64,000 nucleotides of DNA. It comes from Aphanomyces cochlioides (lineage: Eukaryota > Oomycota > Saprolegniomycetes > Saprolegniales > Verrucalvaceae). The notes below the pieces were generated by a model that saw only the letters and a program-made list of their open reading frames with translations, had not been told where the DNA came from and did not search any database. Shown here piece after piece: positions 12,401 to 22,005 of the stretch. The stretch spans positions 1,302,001 through 1,366,000 of the forward strand of contig JAHQRK010000017.1 of assembly GCA_019828595.1 (NCBI GenBank), read 5' to 3'. Each line of letters opens with the position of its first letter. Position 1 is the stretch's first letter. A program made the translations under genes and the position numbers.

Positions 12401-12842
12401 TATTCAACTCGCGTGTGCAACGCACGTGTTCATTTGCGATGTGCTGCATCACATGTCCGATGCGATGCAATCCCTCTTGGAAACACTCGTGATGTCGCCT
12501 TCACCTTGGAAAGTCACCTTTGGCCTCAGCGGCGATATGGAAAAGATGCGATATTCTTTTCCCGACGTGAGCTGTTTTGAGTCCGTGGACGAGTGGGAAA
12601 ACGTTGTCGACGCCCAACAGCTCATGAAGAAAAACAAGATCACACCTGGATTGAGTAAATGCTGCGAAGAGTTACTCCACTTGCCTGTCAACAAGTCGCA
12701 GCAAATGTCCGACTGGGAATTGCGTCCTCTCACTGAAGAGCAGATCATCTACGCTGCCACAGATGCCTACGTTCTCCTCGAGCTTGTCAAGAAACTCAAT
12801 CCGCCTCAAATGCGGCTCAAGTCGTCAATCGCCATGTCGTAA
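9420..12842 (+). CDS. PPR protein fused to a DEDDy 3'-5' exonuclease, 1055 aa
   Basis: Seven exons (9420-9889, 9930-10252, 10299-10419, 10457-11253, 11306-11652, 11695-12047, 12086-12842) join in phase to 1056 codons including the stop. The first 150 codons contain clear pentatricopeptide repeats (FVPDVFAYTALIDVLGRCGQ, SVEPNIVTFTTVLRVLG). More PPR-like helices follow near 10610-11000 (TYLALIDAYICCGAPDLTWQ). The C-terminal 200 residues are an RNase D/EXD-type exonuclease: motif I GWDVEW (DxE), motif II around LSGDMEKM and motif III YAATDAYVLLEL with the DEDDy Tyr-x3-Asp spacing. Known PPR domains bind RNA in organelles and RNase D domains trim RNA 3' ends, so an RNA-guided trimming enzyme is likely (inference). 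No clear mitochondrial presequence is seen from this start. Mut-7/EXD3 is the nearest known architecture. Confidence 0.85.
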
Positions 12843-13302
12843 TTTAGAACGAGTTTGATTGGCTAATATGGTAGTCGTTATTCGTCTTGGCCAATCAAAT
12901 GTCAGGATTGTATACAAGGACTGGGAAACACATTCTGTCACGGATTCCATCGCAAAATTGACAGGATCGACAGTGAGAAGCCAATGTATTCGATAAATAG
13001 CCCCTGCTTGAATGTATTCAGATGCATCTTCGAAAGCGCATGCTCTTGAAACCAAGCAAGGCGAGGATTTCAATGTGGACTTCGAATGTCGACACTATGT
13101 AGGATACAATATTGAATATATTTTGACTACGATTTGCTAGTTTACTGTTAACATTGGAAAATACTTTTTAAATTCAATATTATATAATCAACTTGGTATT
13201 AATATGGATTTTTTCTTGAATATTTGAACTTTAGATCAAATTTTTGGAATTTCTCCTGCATTTTGACCAATATTCAAGTCGCAACAAGATCTCTGACTCA
13301 CG
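12843..13302. other. intergenic, AT-rich, with CCAAT boxes
   Basis: No convincing gene. Just after the PPR-exonuclease stop there are an ATTGG (12858) and a CCAAT (12891) in opposite orientation. AT-rich DNA (13130-13240) follows up to the start of the membrane-protein gene at 13303. Confidence 0.5.
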
Positions 13303-14814
13303 ATGGAAAGGGACAGCGACGCCGGCTTCAGTTTGCTGAATGAGAAGGAAGTCGCCGACGCAAAAGAGTATACTCCAGAGAAATGGACATGGACACGTCG
13401 CCCCAAGTCCATTTGGCGCACGCTCTGGCGAAAACGTGTCTTGGTTGTTGTGAGTTTGGTGGTGTTGACACTCGTCGGATGCCTCGTTTTGGTTATTCTC
13501 GTGCTCAAACTCAAAGACACGAATGTGTCACTGGTGAAGCTCCACTTGCCTGACCTATGCAATAAGACCTCAATTGGCATGGCGTCACTCCAGTTTGACA
13601 ACCCGTCGTTCTGCGAACCGTTCATCGGGCCTATCTTTCTCACTGTGGATGCCAACTCAACCGATCGACTCATGGATATCTCGATCAATTCCTTTCCACT
13701 CGCCTCGGGTAAAACGGATATCACATCCTTGATCACGTTTTCGATCGTGGCGAACGCATCTACGCTCCAGCGAATCCTTTTCGAGTCGCCATCGCCCCAG
13801 ATCAATTTGGCGGGCAAAATCCCAGTCCATCTTGGCTGTCTACTCGTGCCATTTACTGTCACCTTGGATGCACAGGATCTTATTAAGCCTTCGGACACTA
13901 TGTTGACATCTTCTTGGACTGCCAATGACTTTGATATTGCGACGCGGGTGCGGGAAATGATTCAGTCGATCCTCAAGTCCATTGCACTCTCTGAAGGCCA
14001 CATTGAACAAGACCGTGAAGGCGTTTACTTGTTTACCGACGTCACGTTCACATACTCCTCCAACGTTCAATGGACGCTCCCTGATCTTACATTCCGCTTG
14101 GCCGAGAAGAACTCCACGTTGTTGACGGCTGGCTTATATGGTTTTCCACTCGGTAGTGGTGTCACACATCTGGATTCATTTGCGTACCTTCGGCACAACG
14201 ACTCGACTCCCCTCCTGGATGCAGTCACAACTTATTTGAAAGGCCAAGACGTGCATCTCCAAGTCATTGGCGACGACGCGCTTTCGCGTTGTTTTACCCA
14301 GCGTTTATGGAACGACATGCATTTTCCGGTCGATATTCCAGCCACCGTTGACGGCAAACCAGCCTTCCTGCGCCATTATGCGCTTGACCCAACTCTGAAG
14401 AGACTCGATTCCACAACGCGAACCTGCGAATTGCGCCTGGATGTCGCGCTGACCATCCACAATCCCCTTCCATTCGAGCTCATCTTGCGGTCACTGGAGT
14501 TTGAGTTGCTCTATGCCAATGCAACCGAACCAAAAGCATCGGCGCATGTTGTCGCCTCAGCCATTGACTCGACCGTGGTAGATTGGAAGAGTCACATGGT
14601 GAATGATGTCAACTTTGGTCTTGTCGTCACAGACTTTGATGTGTGCGAAGATTTGCTCGTCCTTTACTTGAGCGACGCGTTGGAGTTTTCGATCCACAAA
14701 GGAAGCCTCGCCCTGGGACTCGGTCAAGGAAAGACATTTGCGATACCCTTCGAAGTCGACGGCATCCGCATCCATCCGCCGCCAGACAACTCAAATCTCG
14801 ATAGCTTTATTTGA
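13303..14814 (+). CDS. type II membrane protein, LEA2/DUF3712-like, 503 aa
   Basis: A single exon of 503 codons. A cytosolic N-terminus of about 45 residues with basic residues (WTWTRRPKSIWRTLWRKR) is followed by one membrane span at residues 47-72 (VLVVVSLVVLTLVGCLVLVI). The long lumenal or extracellular domain has many N-glycosylation sequons (NVS, NKT, NST). It consists of two beta-rich halves, each reading like the LEA2/WHy or DUF3712 fold (for example CELRLDVALTIHNPLPFELI, a typical 'N-P-x-P' strand turn). In fungi and plants such proteins are vacuolar or plasma-membrane lipid- or polysaccharide-associated proteins. Localisation here is inference. Its stop overlaps the stop of the convergent Vti1 gene by 8 bp. 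Confidence 0.65.
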   Translation: MERDSDAGFSLLNEKEVADAKEYTPEKWTWTRRPKSIWRTLWRKRVLVVVSLVVLTLVGCLVLVILVLKLKDTNVSLVKLHLPDLCNKTSIGMASLQFDNPSFCEPFIGPIFLTVDANSTDRLMDISINSFPLASGKTDITSLITFSIVANASTLQRILFESPSPQINLAGKIPVHLGCLLVPFTVTLDAQDLIKPSDTMLTSSWTANDFDIATRVREMIQSILKSIALSEGHIEQDREGVYLFTDVTFTYSSNVQWTLPDLTFRLAEKNSTLLTAGLYGFPLGSGVTHLDSFAYLRHNDSTPLLDAVTTYLKGQDVHLQVIGDDALSRCFTQRLWNDMHFPVDIPATVDGKPAFLRHYALDPTLKRLDSTTRTCELRLDVALTIHNPLPFELILRSLEFELLYANATEPKASAHVVASAIDSTVVDWKSHMVNDVNFGLVVTDFDVCEDLLVLYLSDALEFSIHKGSLALGLGQGKTFAIPFEVDGIRIHPPPDNSNLDSFI

Positions 14815-15442
14815 CCAGTCTTTTATACAAAGTGTAGATAATGGCAGCAATGAGTCCGAGAATGACGAGCCACAAGAGAATAATATTGGAGAATGCCTTG
14901 CGCGCCAAGCTGCCCAAGTGCCACTTCGCTTCTTCCGTGTCTTCGCGCACGTTCTGCACATTCTCCTGAGCTCGTTCTAGCCGCTCGCGATCAGTTGCCA
15001 GTGTGTTGGAGACATTGGCTCCAATCTGTTCAATTTCAACGATGGTTGTCTTGGCTTGGTTCAAGTGGTCACCCGTGCGATCCATTCGTTCCTGGTACGC
15101 CGCAGCTTGGGCTTGAGGATTCAAAGTCGACTCGGCTGCTCGTGTTTGAGCTTGATCGACGAGCAGTGCTTTGTTCAAGTTGTTGTTGAGCTTTTCAATG
15201 TCCGACTGACACGAACGTAATTGAACTTGCATCTTGCGCTTCTCATGCGCAGTTCCTCCTCGACCTTCTTGCTCGAGAATGCGAAAATACCGCTGCACGT
15301 CTTCAATTTTCGCGCGGGCGTCTCGCTCGAGCTGCGACTTCTCTTGAGGAGATGTGGCGTCGGGCATTTTGCGGATCGCATTCATCGCTTCATTTCGTGC
15401 ATCCTTGAACGCGTCGTAGTACTCTTGGAATCGCTCCGTCAT
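14807..15442 (-). CDS. VTI1: Vti1-type Qb-SNARE (paralogue 1)
   Basis: An intronless 211-residue protein. The N-terminal three-helix Vti1 domain starts MTERFQEYYDAFKDARNEAM. The SNARE motif covers about residues 125-185 with the Qb zero-layer region (DRTGDHLNQAKTTIVEIEQI). A C-terminal anchor follows (NIILLWLVILGLIAAIIYTLY) with a basic end. In the known pathway Vti1 takes part in Golgi-to-endosome and vacuole fusion with syntaxins and R-SNAREs. ATG 15442 starts the conserved MTERF. A close paralogue lies at 21370-22005 on the same strand, and the two share most of their sequence from end to end. The 3' end overlaps the convergent LEA2-like gene. Confidence 0.9.
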   Translation of the reverse strand: MTERFQEYYDAFKDARNEAMNAIRKMPDATSPQEKSQLERDARAKIEDVQRYFRILEQEGRGGTAHEKRKMQVQLRSCQSDIEKLNNNLNKALLVDQAQTRAAESTLNPQAQAAAYQERMDRTGDHLNQAKTTIVEIEQIGANVSNTLATDRERLERAQENVQNVREDTEEAKWHLGSLARKAFSNIILLWLVILGLIAAIIYTLYKRLVK

Positions 15443-15834
15443 CTTTCTCAACCAAGCAACGATTTCCGAAACTCCAACGGCTTTGGCTGTCCAACCCGGA
15501 GAAATCGAATTTCAAAACCGAAACGCGCAACCGGTTTTGTCCTCTCTCAGGCTATTCAGATAGAGTCAAGACGCCAATACAAGTTTGGCGTGAGCCCAGC
15601 GGGAAGGTAGAAACCACGGGACGTCTGACAGCTCTCCGCTCTCCCTCCCTGTTTCCATAAACGCTCTTGAGAACACTTCAACTTACCAAGAAAAATCGTA
15701 ATTGGATTGGCTAATTTTATCAATTTATAGCCAATTAAATCCATTTTAAACAATATTTGTCTTTTGATTGGAGGATTATAAGCCAATAAGATAAAGCTCG
15801 AGGGACTCTACAGTAGTGGAAATCTTTGACAACC

Positions 15835-15859
15835 GCTGGATGCTGGGCCAGCATCCAGC
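15835..15859. repeat. 25-bp perfect palindrome
   Basis: The arm GCTGGATGCTGG, a central G and CCAGCATCCAGC form a perfect inverted repeat in AT-rich DNA, directly at the left edge of the repeat-rich block that follows Vti1 paralogue 1. It could be the end of a decayed mobile element or a hairpin. Confidence 0.8.
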
Positions 15860-18800
15860 AAAAATTAATTTAAATTAATTTTTTGGTTCTGCAATTGACT
15901 TGACCAAAATTGCTGGGGTGCCGGCCAATATTTTATTGTGGTGGTGTTTGATATGTAAAAAAATTAATTACTGAGTCAAAAATGCAATTATTGCATATTT
16001 TTAGCAAAAATCACATTACCCAATTGAACACGAGACCACCCTCTACTGATGGTCCTCCAGGTTTCCCTTTTGGGCAGAGACACTGGAAATTTGAACATAC
16101 CGCTCATTGCAATTGGCCCCCGCTTCGAATCCAGCGGATTTACCGTCCAGATTTACCTAACAAAACACCTATGACGATATCCAGGTTAGCAGGACACATT
16201 ATAAAGCGGCATCTGTACCAAGTCAATCGAGCCTCCTTGGACGACTCCACGAAGGCTTCCTTGACATCGGTGCTTCATAGTTTGCACCCGAATGAGTGGT
16301 TCTCTGCCCAAATCTTACCACAATCTCAAAACGAGACCTTGGAACCTTAAAAGGCATGTTATATTGCAACCTTTGAAGAAATTCACCTAAGTCACCCATA
16401 TCAATGGGAAAACTCAAAGTGGATCTTCTCGCGACCCACTTGGCCTTTTCATGCGTTTGATGGCTCGTTAGCCCCAGCTAACAGAGCTCTATGAACACAC
16501 CAAGTAAATTTATCTCATGCCGAGTCGTTCACAAAATCGACTTGACTTTATCCGTTCACCCAAAATGGCAAAACTATCGACAACTCTGGCATTGCCCTGA
16601 CGATCATTTCAGACATTCTAATGGTCTTCAGGGTTGCTAGACATCCCAAGCAGACAAACGCAAGCGTTAGACCGCAAAAAAGTGCAGTGGTTCTCTCACA
16701 ACAACACTTTGAAAATTGTTACGACGTCTCCCCCTGGGGGCGAAATCTCAAAATCGAGTGCACACTTTTTGTTCGGGAAAATTGCACCACGGTGCCTAAA
16801 AGATTCTCCCATGTCTCCTCCCCAAGATGTGCCCGTTTGCGAGTGCTCAAACCTCGCCAAACCTGCGAAACAAAATTCGAAAGGAAATTCGACCCGGTGA
16901 CACCCATTTTGAGCCGGTTTCAACCCGTCACCAAAAGTGAAATTTCTCTCGACCTACTGCGTGGATTTCTACGTTCAGTGGTTTGTTATCTCAGTTGAAT
17001 CGAGCTCTATGCCGACACCAACTAGCACATATTGCAGATCTATGGTTCAAAACCACGAACCCATTTTGGACTGTCACCCAAACCGGTGAAACACCAGGAC
17101 AACTCGAACGCTTTCCCTACGGTCACCGAGTGACATCTAGAGGTCTAGTGGGTGGCTCCACCACTTATTACGACTAGCCAAAGCGTTAGAACGCCCTGAA
17201 ACATCCTGGTTTGCTCGCAATCATCAATCCAAAATGTCAACCGCCCCTATCCACTGGCTACAACACCTTAAGTCGGCTACAGGTCGCAAATCATTTCCAA
17301 TCGACCGGCTACGACTCTTTTCCATCCTATCATGGCTAGACGAGTGTTTTAAGCCATCAAGAGCGATGATTGAAGCCCTGGAACCTACTTGCCGTCGCCC
17401 CGACAACTTTTGGTGAAATGGCTAAAACTCATCGGAATGGCTCCTGAACGCAAATCAACTCCGATCGCCCAACTTAGAGTTGGAGAGGCTCGAAAATGTC
17501 CTCGCGATGGATTTGAGCTATCAAGCACCATGATAGCAGCACAGGAACCCAACTTCCGTTTCCAAACCATTTTGAGCCGATAAGGCTCCAAAACGACCAT
17601 CGTAGCTCATTTCAGCTACACGACTCTATATGCACAGATTAATATGGTGCATCCACCGCTAGCCTCCATTGATGGAGGACACCAAGTATGGCTATCTACC
17701 TCATAGCCGTTCGGAAGTTATGACTCCTTCAAGTTTCGCCGCCGAGACGCCCGATTGGAAAAAACACTGGTTTTGGCTAGCGCTCTCCCGCTACACACTA
17801 CCTATGGCGATTCTAATGGTGCGCTATCCTTCGTACGTATCGTCGCTACGATTCTGCCAAGTGGCTCCATGCACCGCGGCGCCGTTCGAAATCCAGCTCC
17901 GACGATGCTCGCGCTCGAGACCTATCCGCGCATGGCTTCTGCCAAGTGGCTCCATGCACCGCGGCGCCGTTCGAAATCCAGCTCCGACGATGCTCGCGCT
18001 CGAGACCTATCCGCGCATGGCGCATGTAAAATGGCACCTCCCAAATATTTTACCCTGTTTATTATTTTTGGGAGGTTTACCCCAAAAGCCCAACCCACAA
18101 GGGATTTTCCCTCTATCTCGCCACCATCAACTCCGATGAAGACGCTCCTGAAAACAACTTTGCTTGTCATGGAACGACCGACCTCGTTGATTTTTTTGGC
18201 TGGTCAAATCGTCCAAGAACATTTTATTTTGGATGGTCTTTTCCCTCAAACCCAGCTTGTCCTCTGGATCCAGCGATTTAACTCGGCCTCCTGAGGTCGA
18301 ATTAAATTGGCCACGACCTCTGTTGGATTTTTTGGGCTCCTACCTCTTGCCAATTTATTTTCCTTGGGCCTGATTTTACTCTGTTTCGACCCTTTTGTCA
18401 ATTTTTGGCCTTCCTCTCCTGTCGATTTATTTATTCATGGATCGACCCCAACTCAAGCTTTTATTTACTTGGCTTTTTTCACTGCGTACCTCCACTTGGA
18501 ATTTTTATCAAGACTTTTGTATACAAATTTTCAAGTCCTCCACAGTCAACCCGAAATTGCCTTGTATGTCGCCACCACCAACTCGGATCAAGATGGTCAT
18601 GAAAAGAAAGTTGCTTGTATGACTCTTCTCTATACTGCTGAATTTTTTCACAGTCTGAATCGCCATGCAACATTTTCTTTCTGCCATGGTTCCTCCAAAT
18701 TACCCCACACCCAAGTCTATTTCGGTTAAGCAACACTGGACGATTTTCCACAAGAACCTTCCAAGGTCACATTTCGCAACACATATTTATTATGCGACCT

Positions 18801-18900
18801 ATGAAGCCAATATCGAAAGTCTAGTTTGCGGCCCTTTTGGGCCATATTAATTCTTTAATATACTCAGTTAACCGCTTCGAATCCAGCAAAACGCATATTT
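15860..18900. repeat. repeat-rich, decayed region without an intact gene
   Basis: No long credible gene is present, although short frames occur. Diverged tandem copies are visible with a spacing of about 165 bp near 17230-17600 (paired blocks such as CGCAAATCATTTCCAATCG and CGCAAATCAACTCCGATCG). A more distant pair lies near 18117 and 18569, where both copies read ATxNSDxD in one frame. A 16-mer CCGCTTCGAATCCAGC occurs near 16123 and 18873. The region between 18300 and 18730 has a 140-codon frame of low-complexity hydrophobic residues. I read this as mobile-element debris inserted between the two Vti1 copies. No transposase or reverse transcriptase motif was recognised in it. Confidence 0.55.
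17852..18021. repeat. 85-bp direct tandem duplication (two copies)
   Basis: Copy one is 17852-17936 and copy two is 17937-18021. By eye they are identical from TTCTGCCAAGTGGCTCC to the CGCGCATGGC end. They are much GC-richer than the surrounding DNA and contain nested palindromic parts (GCGGCGCCG, GCGCTCGAG). The perfect identity points to a recent event. Confidence 0.9.
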
Positions 18901-18924
18901 TTTCTTTTATTCACTTTTGCAAAA

Positions 18925-20555
18925 TTATTCTGAATCTTCGCTAGAATTATGACGATGGACAATTCTAGACACAAGTTCAAGATTCCAAAACTGAGAATTC
19001 ATTTTGAGGAAGAGGACAGCTTCCAAATTGACTGGCAGCAGACTTTGTCATAAAGGATTCAATACCAACTTTGCCTGGGAAAAAAAACGCTCGACGAAGT
19101 TCGAAGTTGGTGGCACAAAAAGCAATGCGTCGTCGTACTTTCTGCTTTTTACGCTTCGAGCCTTCTTCAATACTTGTGTTGCGTAGTCAGTGTCACCAGT
19201 CTCTTCGTCATCCAAGTTAGCGTCAACTTCAAATCTTGCCAACGCCGATACGTCGATGATGTCGAGAGGCTCACCATTCTGTAGCTTCACAATTGCATCT
19301 TCAAAGGTTGGCGACTCCACAATACTCGCATCACGGCCAATGTGGGATGTCATTGTTGGGTATAAGCCAATTAATCCATCAAATAGGGTTCGTACCTGTG
19401 ACATCCCCACGTCGTGTTTTTGCAAATGTTTCGATACAGATTCAAAGATTCGTAGATGACTCACCAACTGGTTGATTGAGTGGTCTTGTTGGACAGTCGG
19501 CAGAATATCGAGGAAGCTACGATCAAAGAAGGTGCCAATGAATGGTTTCAATTCCAAATATCGAGCAATCATGTCATGCATTGATGACCATCGTGTTGCA
19601 TTGTATGTGATTGGCGAGAGAAAAGTCTCAGCCTTTTTCAATCGTACTCCATTGTTCAGCGTTTTCAGTGCAACCATTACTCCGCGCACGCATTCTACTT
19701 CGTCTACATAGAACGACTCTATGTACTTCTTCACAGCAAGATTGAGACGGTGACTTGCACAACCGATCATGGGTACTCCCAAGTTCTTTGAGACTCGTCT
19801 ATTGACACCACAATTGTCGCAAACCAGAAACGCCACGCTGTCCAAATTGCGGCCGTAGTTGGAGAGAATGGTTCCAAGGAAGAACTGATGTTCTCGCGCA
19901 CCATGACTTACTTCTTGTGAGTCATCACTGGACAACTCGGAGTCAATCAAAGGAGCCATGGACAAGAGGGCAGTTGTGAGTTTTCCATCAGCCGCAAATA
20001 CAGCAAACACCGCCAGAAAATGCTCGTTTCGACTAGACCAACCGTCAAACATCAAACCAAACTTGGTGGGTAGGATCGAGGAAACTTCAGATTCGACTTC
20101 TTGGGTAACAAGTTGTAGATACTTTCGTACGGTGGTCGCTCCAATGCCATCAAGGTGAGAATATTGCTTGGTGCGAGAAGATTCAAAGAACGAGAAGGGG
20201 AGATTGCTGTGAACAATCCAATCCAAGCAGCCAAAGAGGTTGACAGCCTTATCGGACACAGCATGTCCATCGCTGTCACTTTCCCTGGTCCAGGGGCCTC
20301 GCGCATCTGAGAGAGATGGTCTTTGTGGAATGTGTAGACGTGTTGAGCGAGGTTTTGATATCCCGTGTTCTTTTTTATCGTGACGACTGTGCTTGGGACG
20401 CAACGCATGCAATTGTACGTGACCATGGTGCGAATACGTTTTGTCTTGGGATCACGGACGATGGATTCACCACCATGTTTGAAAAAGAAGGCTGCAATCT
20501 CCTTTGGCGTGAACGCTTCGTGGGCAGACACTGGAACAAGGGTCGACTGCTTCAT
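18925..20555 (-). pseudogene. hAT-family transposase, broken by frameshift and nonsense codon
   Basis: Reading from about 20555 (MKQSTLVPVSAHEAFTPKEI), the N-terminus has a BED-like zinc-finger pattern (YNCMRC ... NLAQHVYTFHKDH). Near 20290 the good frame jumps by one base (around EAPGPGK / DARGPWTRES) with no plausible intron. It then runs through hAT core blocks: FGLMFDGWSSRNEHFLAVFA, LVCDNCGVNRRVSKNLG, GCASHRLNLAVKKYIE, TRWSSMHDMIARYLELKPFI. The dimerisation block FVERFFSQAKLVLNPL is cut by a TGA at 19048, which looks like a CGA-to-TGA change. The same frame continues for 40 more codons (LLPVNLEAVLFLKMN) to TAA at 18925. The element is therefore dead. Terminal repeats were not identified. 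Confidence 0.8.
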
Positions 20556-20579
20556 ACGTCAAAAATTGGACAATAAGTG

Positions 20580-21369
20580 AAAATCTCTGTCATCAATTAA
20601 TTATTGGAGGCGAGACGATAGAGTGTGAAAATCAATTATTGCATTTGCTGATATTGTTGATTTGATACGAATTTCCAGACCCCGTTTAATCGAATCACGA
20701 CGGCGGATCGATTCACCAATCGACGCCATTGGCTAATAAATATTTTGGGCGATTGTGATTGGCTGAATAAAATTTTAAAGAAAGTACAGTTCCCATGAGA
20801 GAAAGTACTGTTCTAATTTTCATTCATCCAATGTATTGGCGCGATTGGCGATTGATACAAAAAACGAATCCAAATTGGGAAATTTCTACCGAATCCACAA
20901 TACCCTCCAATAACTTATTTCCTGTCAGATATTGCTAAATATTGCAAACTCAATAATTGTTTGCGTTGCACTGATTCTGGCGAACATGGAGACGCCATGG
21001 ACCAAGCAAGACATGGTCTTTGAAGCTCTAGCAGTCTGGAGCTATCCTTTTGTAGTGTATAGCCACTGCGCATGGTTATACAGGCTTAGCGACCATTGGA
21101 GACACGATTCTATAGTCAGGGAAATCCCTTGGTAGCTAGCTGGAGCTACAAGCTGAGCCCATGGAACAACGAGCTATCTTGCTAGATGTCATGAGGGTAT
21201 TCGAGAGGACTGTTGTGTTCTGTAGTCCGCGCGCCATTGGCGAGAATTAGCCGTGAAGTAGACCATGGCGAGCTTGATGGCGTGGGGAACTCCTGACGGC
21301 GAATTCGTCGTCTTCGACGATCAAGCTTGAGTCGTCCAACTCCGTTTTGTCATTATAATTAGTATACGT
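20580..21369. other. intergenic, no gene seen
   Basis: Contains several ATTGG/CCAAT boxes (20730-20880) and short frames below credibility. It separates the dead transposase from the 3' end of Vti1 paralogue 2. Confidence 0.5.
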
Positions 21370-22005
21370 TTACGCCACCTTCTTGATCAACACTGCGATG
21401 TTGGCAATGACCAAGCAGACGATGACGACCCACAAGAAGACAATGTTGGCATATGTCTTGCGAGCCAAGCTGCTCAAGTGCATGCCGGCTTCTTGCGTGT
21501 CGGCACGCGTCTCATGCACGTTTTCACGAGCACGTTCCAAGATTTCACGGTCGCGAGCCAAGTTGTTGGCAATGTTGGCACCAATGGCTTCGTTCTCGCC
21601 GAGGATGTTCTTGGCTTCGTTCAAATAGCCGCCAGTGCGATCCATACGTTGTTGGTACGCCGCAGCTTGGCCTTGGGCATCCATCGGCTGCCCGGATGCA
21701 GCAGCTCGTTGTTGAGCTTGTCCAACCAAGAGCGCTTTGTTCAAGTTGTTCCTGAGCTTTTCAACATCCGAGGTACACGATCGGAGCTGCGTTTGCATCT
21801 TTCGTTTCTCTTGGGAATCGCCACCCTTGGCCTCCTGCTCGAGAATTCGCAAGTAGCGTTCCACGTCTTCAATCTTGCTGCGCGCTTCACGCTCCAGGTT
21901 AGTTTTCTGGCCACTGGAGGCATCGGGGATCTGTCGGATGATGCTCATCGTCTCGTTGCGCAGCTCCTTGAACGTGTCATAGTACTCTTGGAAGCTCTCC
22001 GTCAT
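21370..22005 (-). CDS. VTI1: Vti1-type Qb-SNARE (paralogue 2)
   Basis: An intronless 211-residue protein starting MTESFQEYYDTFKELRNETM. It matches paralogue 1 across the N-terminal domain (KIEDVERYLRILEQEAKGG), the SNARE helix (MDRTGGYLNEAKNILGENEA) and the C-terminal anchor (NIVFLWVVIVCLVIANIAVL). The differences are spread through the protein and both copies are open, so both are probably functional. The membrane anchor and basic end (IKKVA) are intact. Both copies lie on the minus strand about 6 kb apart, with mobile-element debris between them. This suggests a local tandem duplication later spread apart by insertions (inference). Confidence 0.9.
   Translation of the reverse strand: MTESFQEYYDTFKELRNETMSIIRQIPDASSGQKTNLEREARSKIEDVERYLRILEQEAKGGDSQEKRKMQTQLRSCTSDVEKLRNNLNKALLVGQAQQRAAASGQPMDAQGQAAAYQQRMDRTGGYLNEAKNILGENEAIGANIANNLARDREILERARENVHETRADTQEAGMHLSSLARKTYANIVFLWVVIVCLVIANIAVLIKKVA

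Noticed and set aside
13236..13925. 229-codon minus-strand open frame
   Set aside because: Antisense to the intronless LEA2-like gene, with no domain and no promoter-like start.
17852..18021. Possible CRISPR-like array
   Set aside because: Only two units, directly adjacent without spacers, in a eukaryotic genome.
16110..18890. CGCTTCGAATCC motifs that resemble a tRNA B box
   Set aside because: No A box, cloverleaf or CCA-side acceptor pairing could be drawn; they are better seen as repeats.
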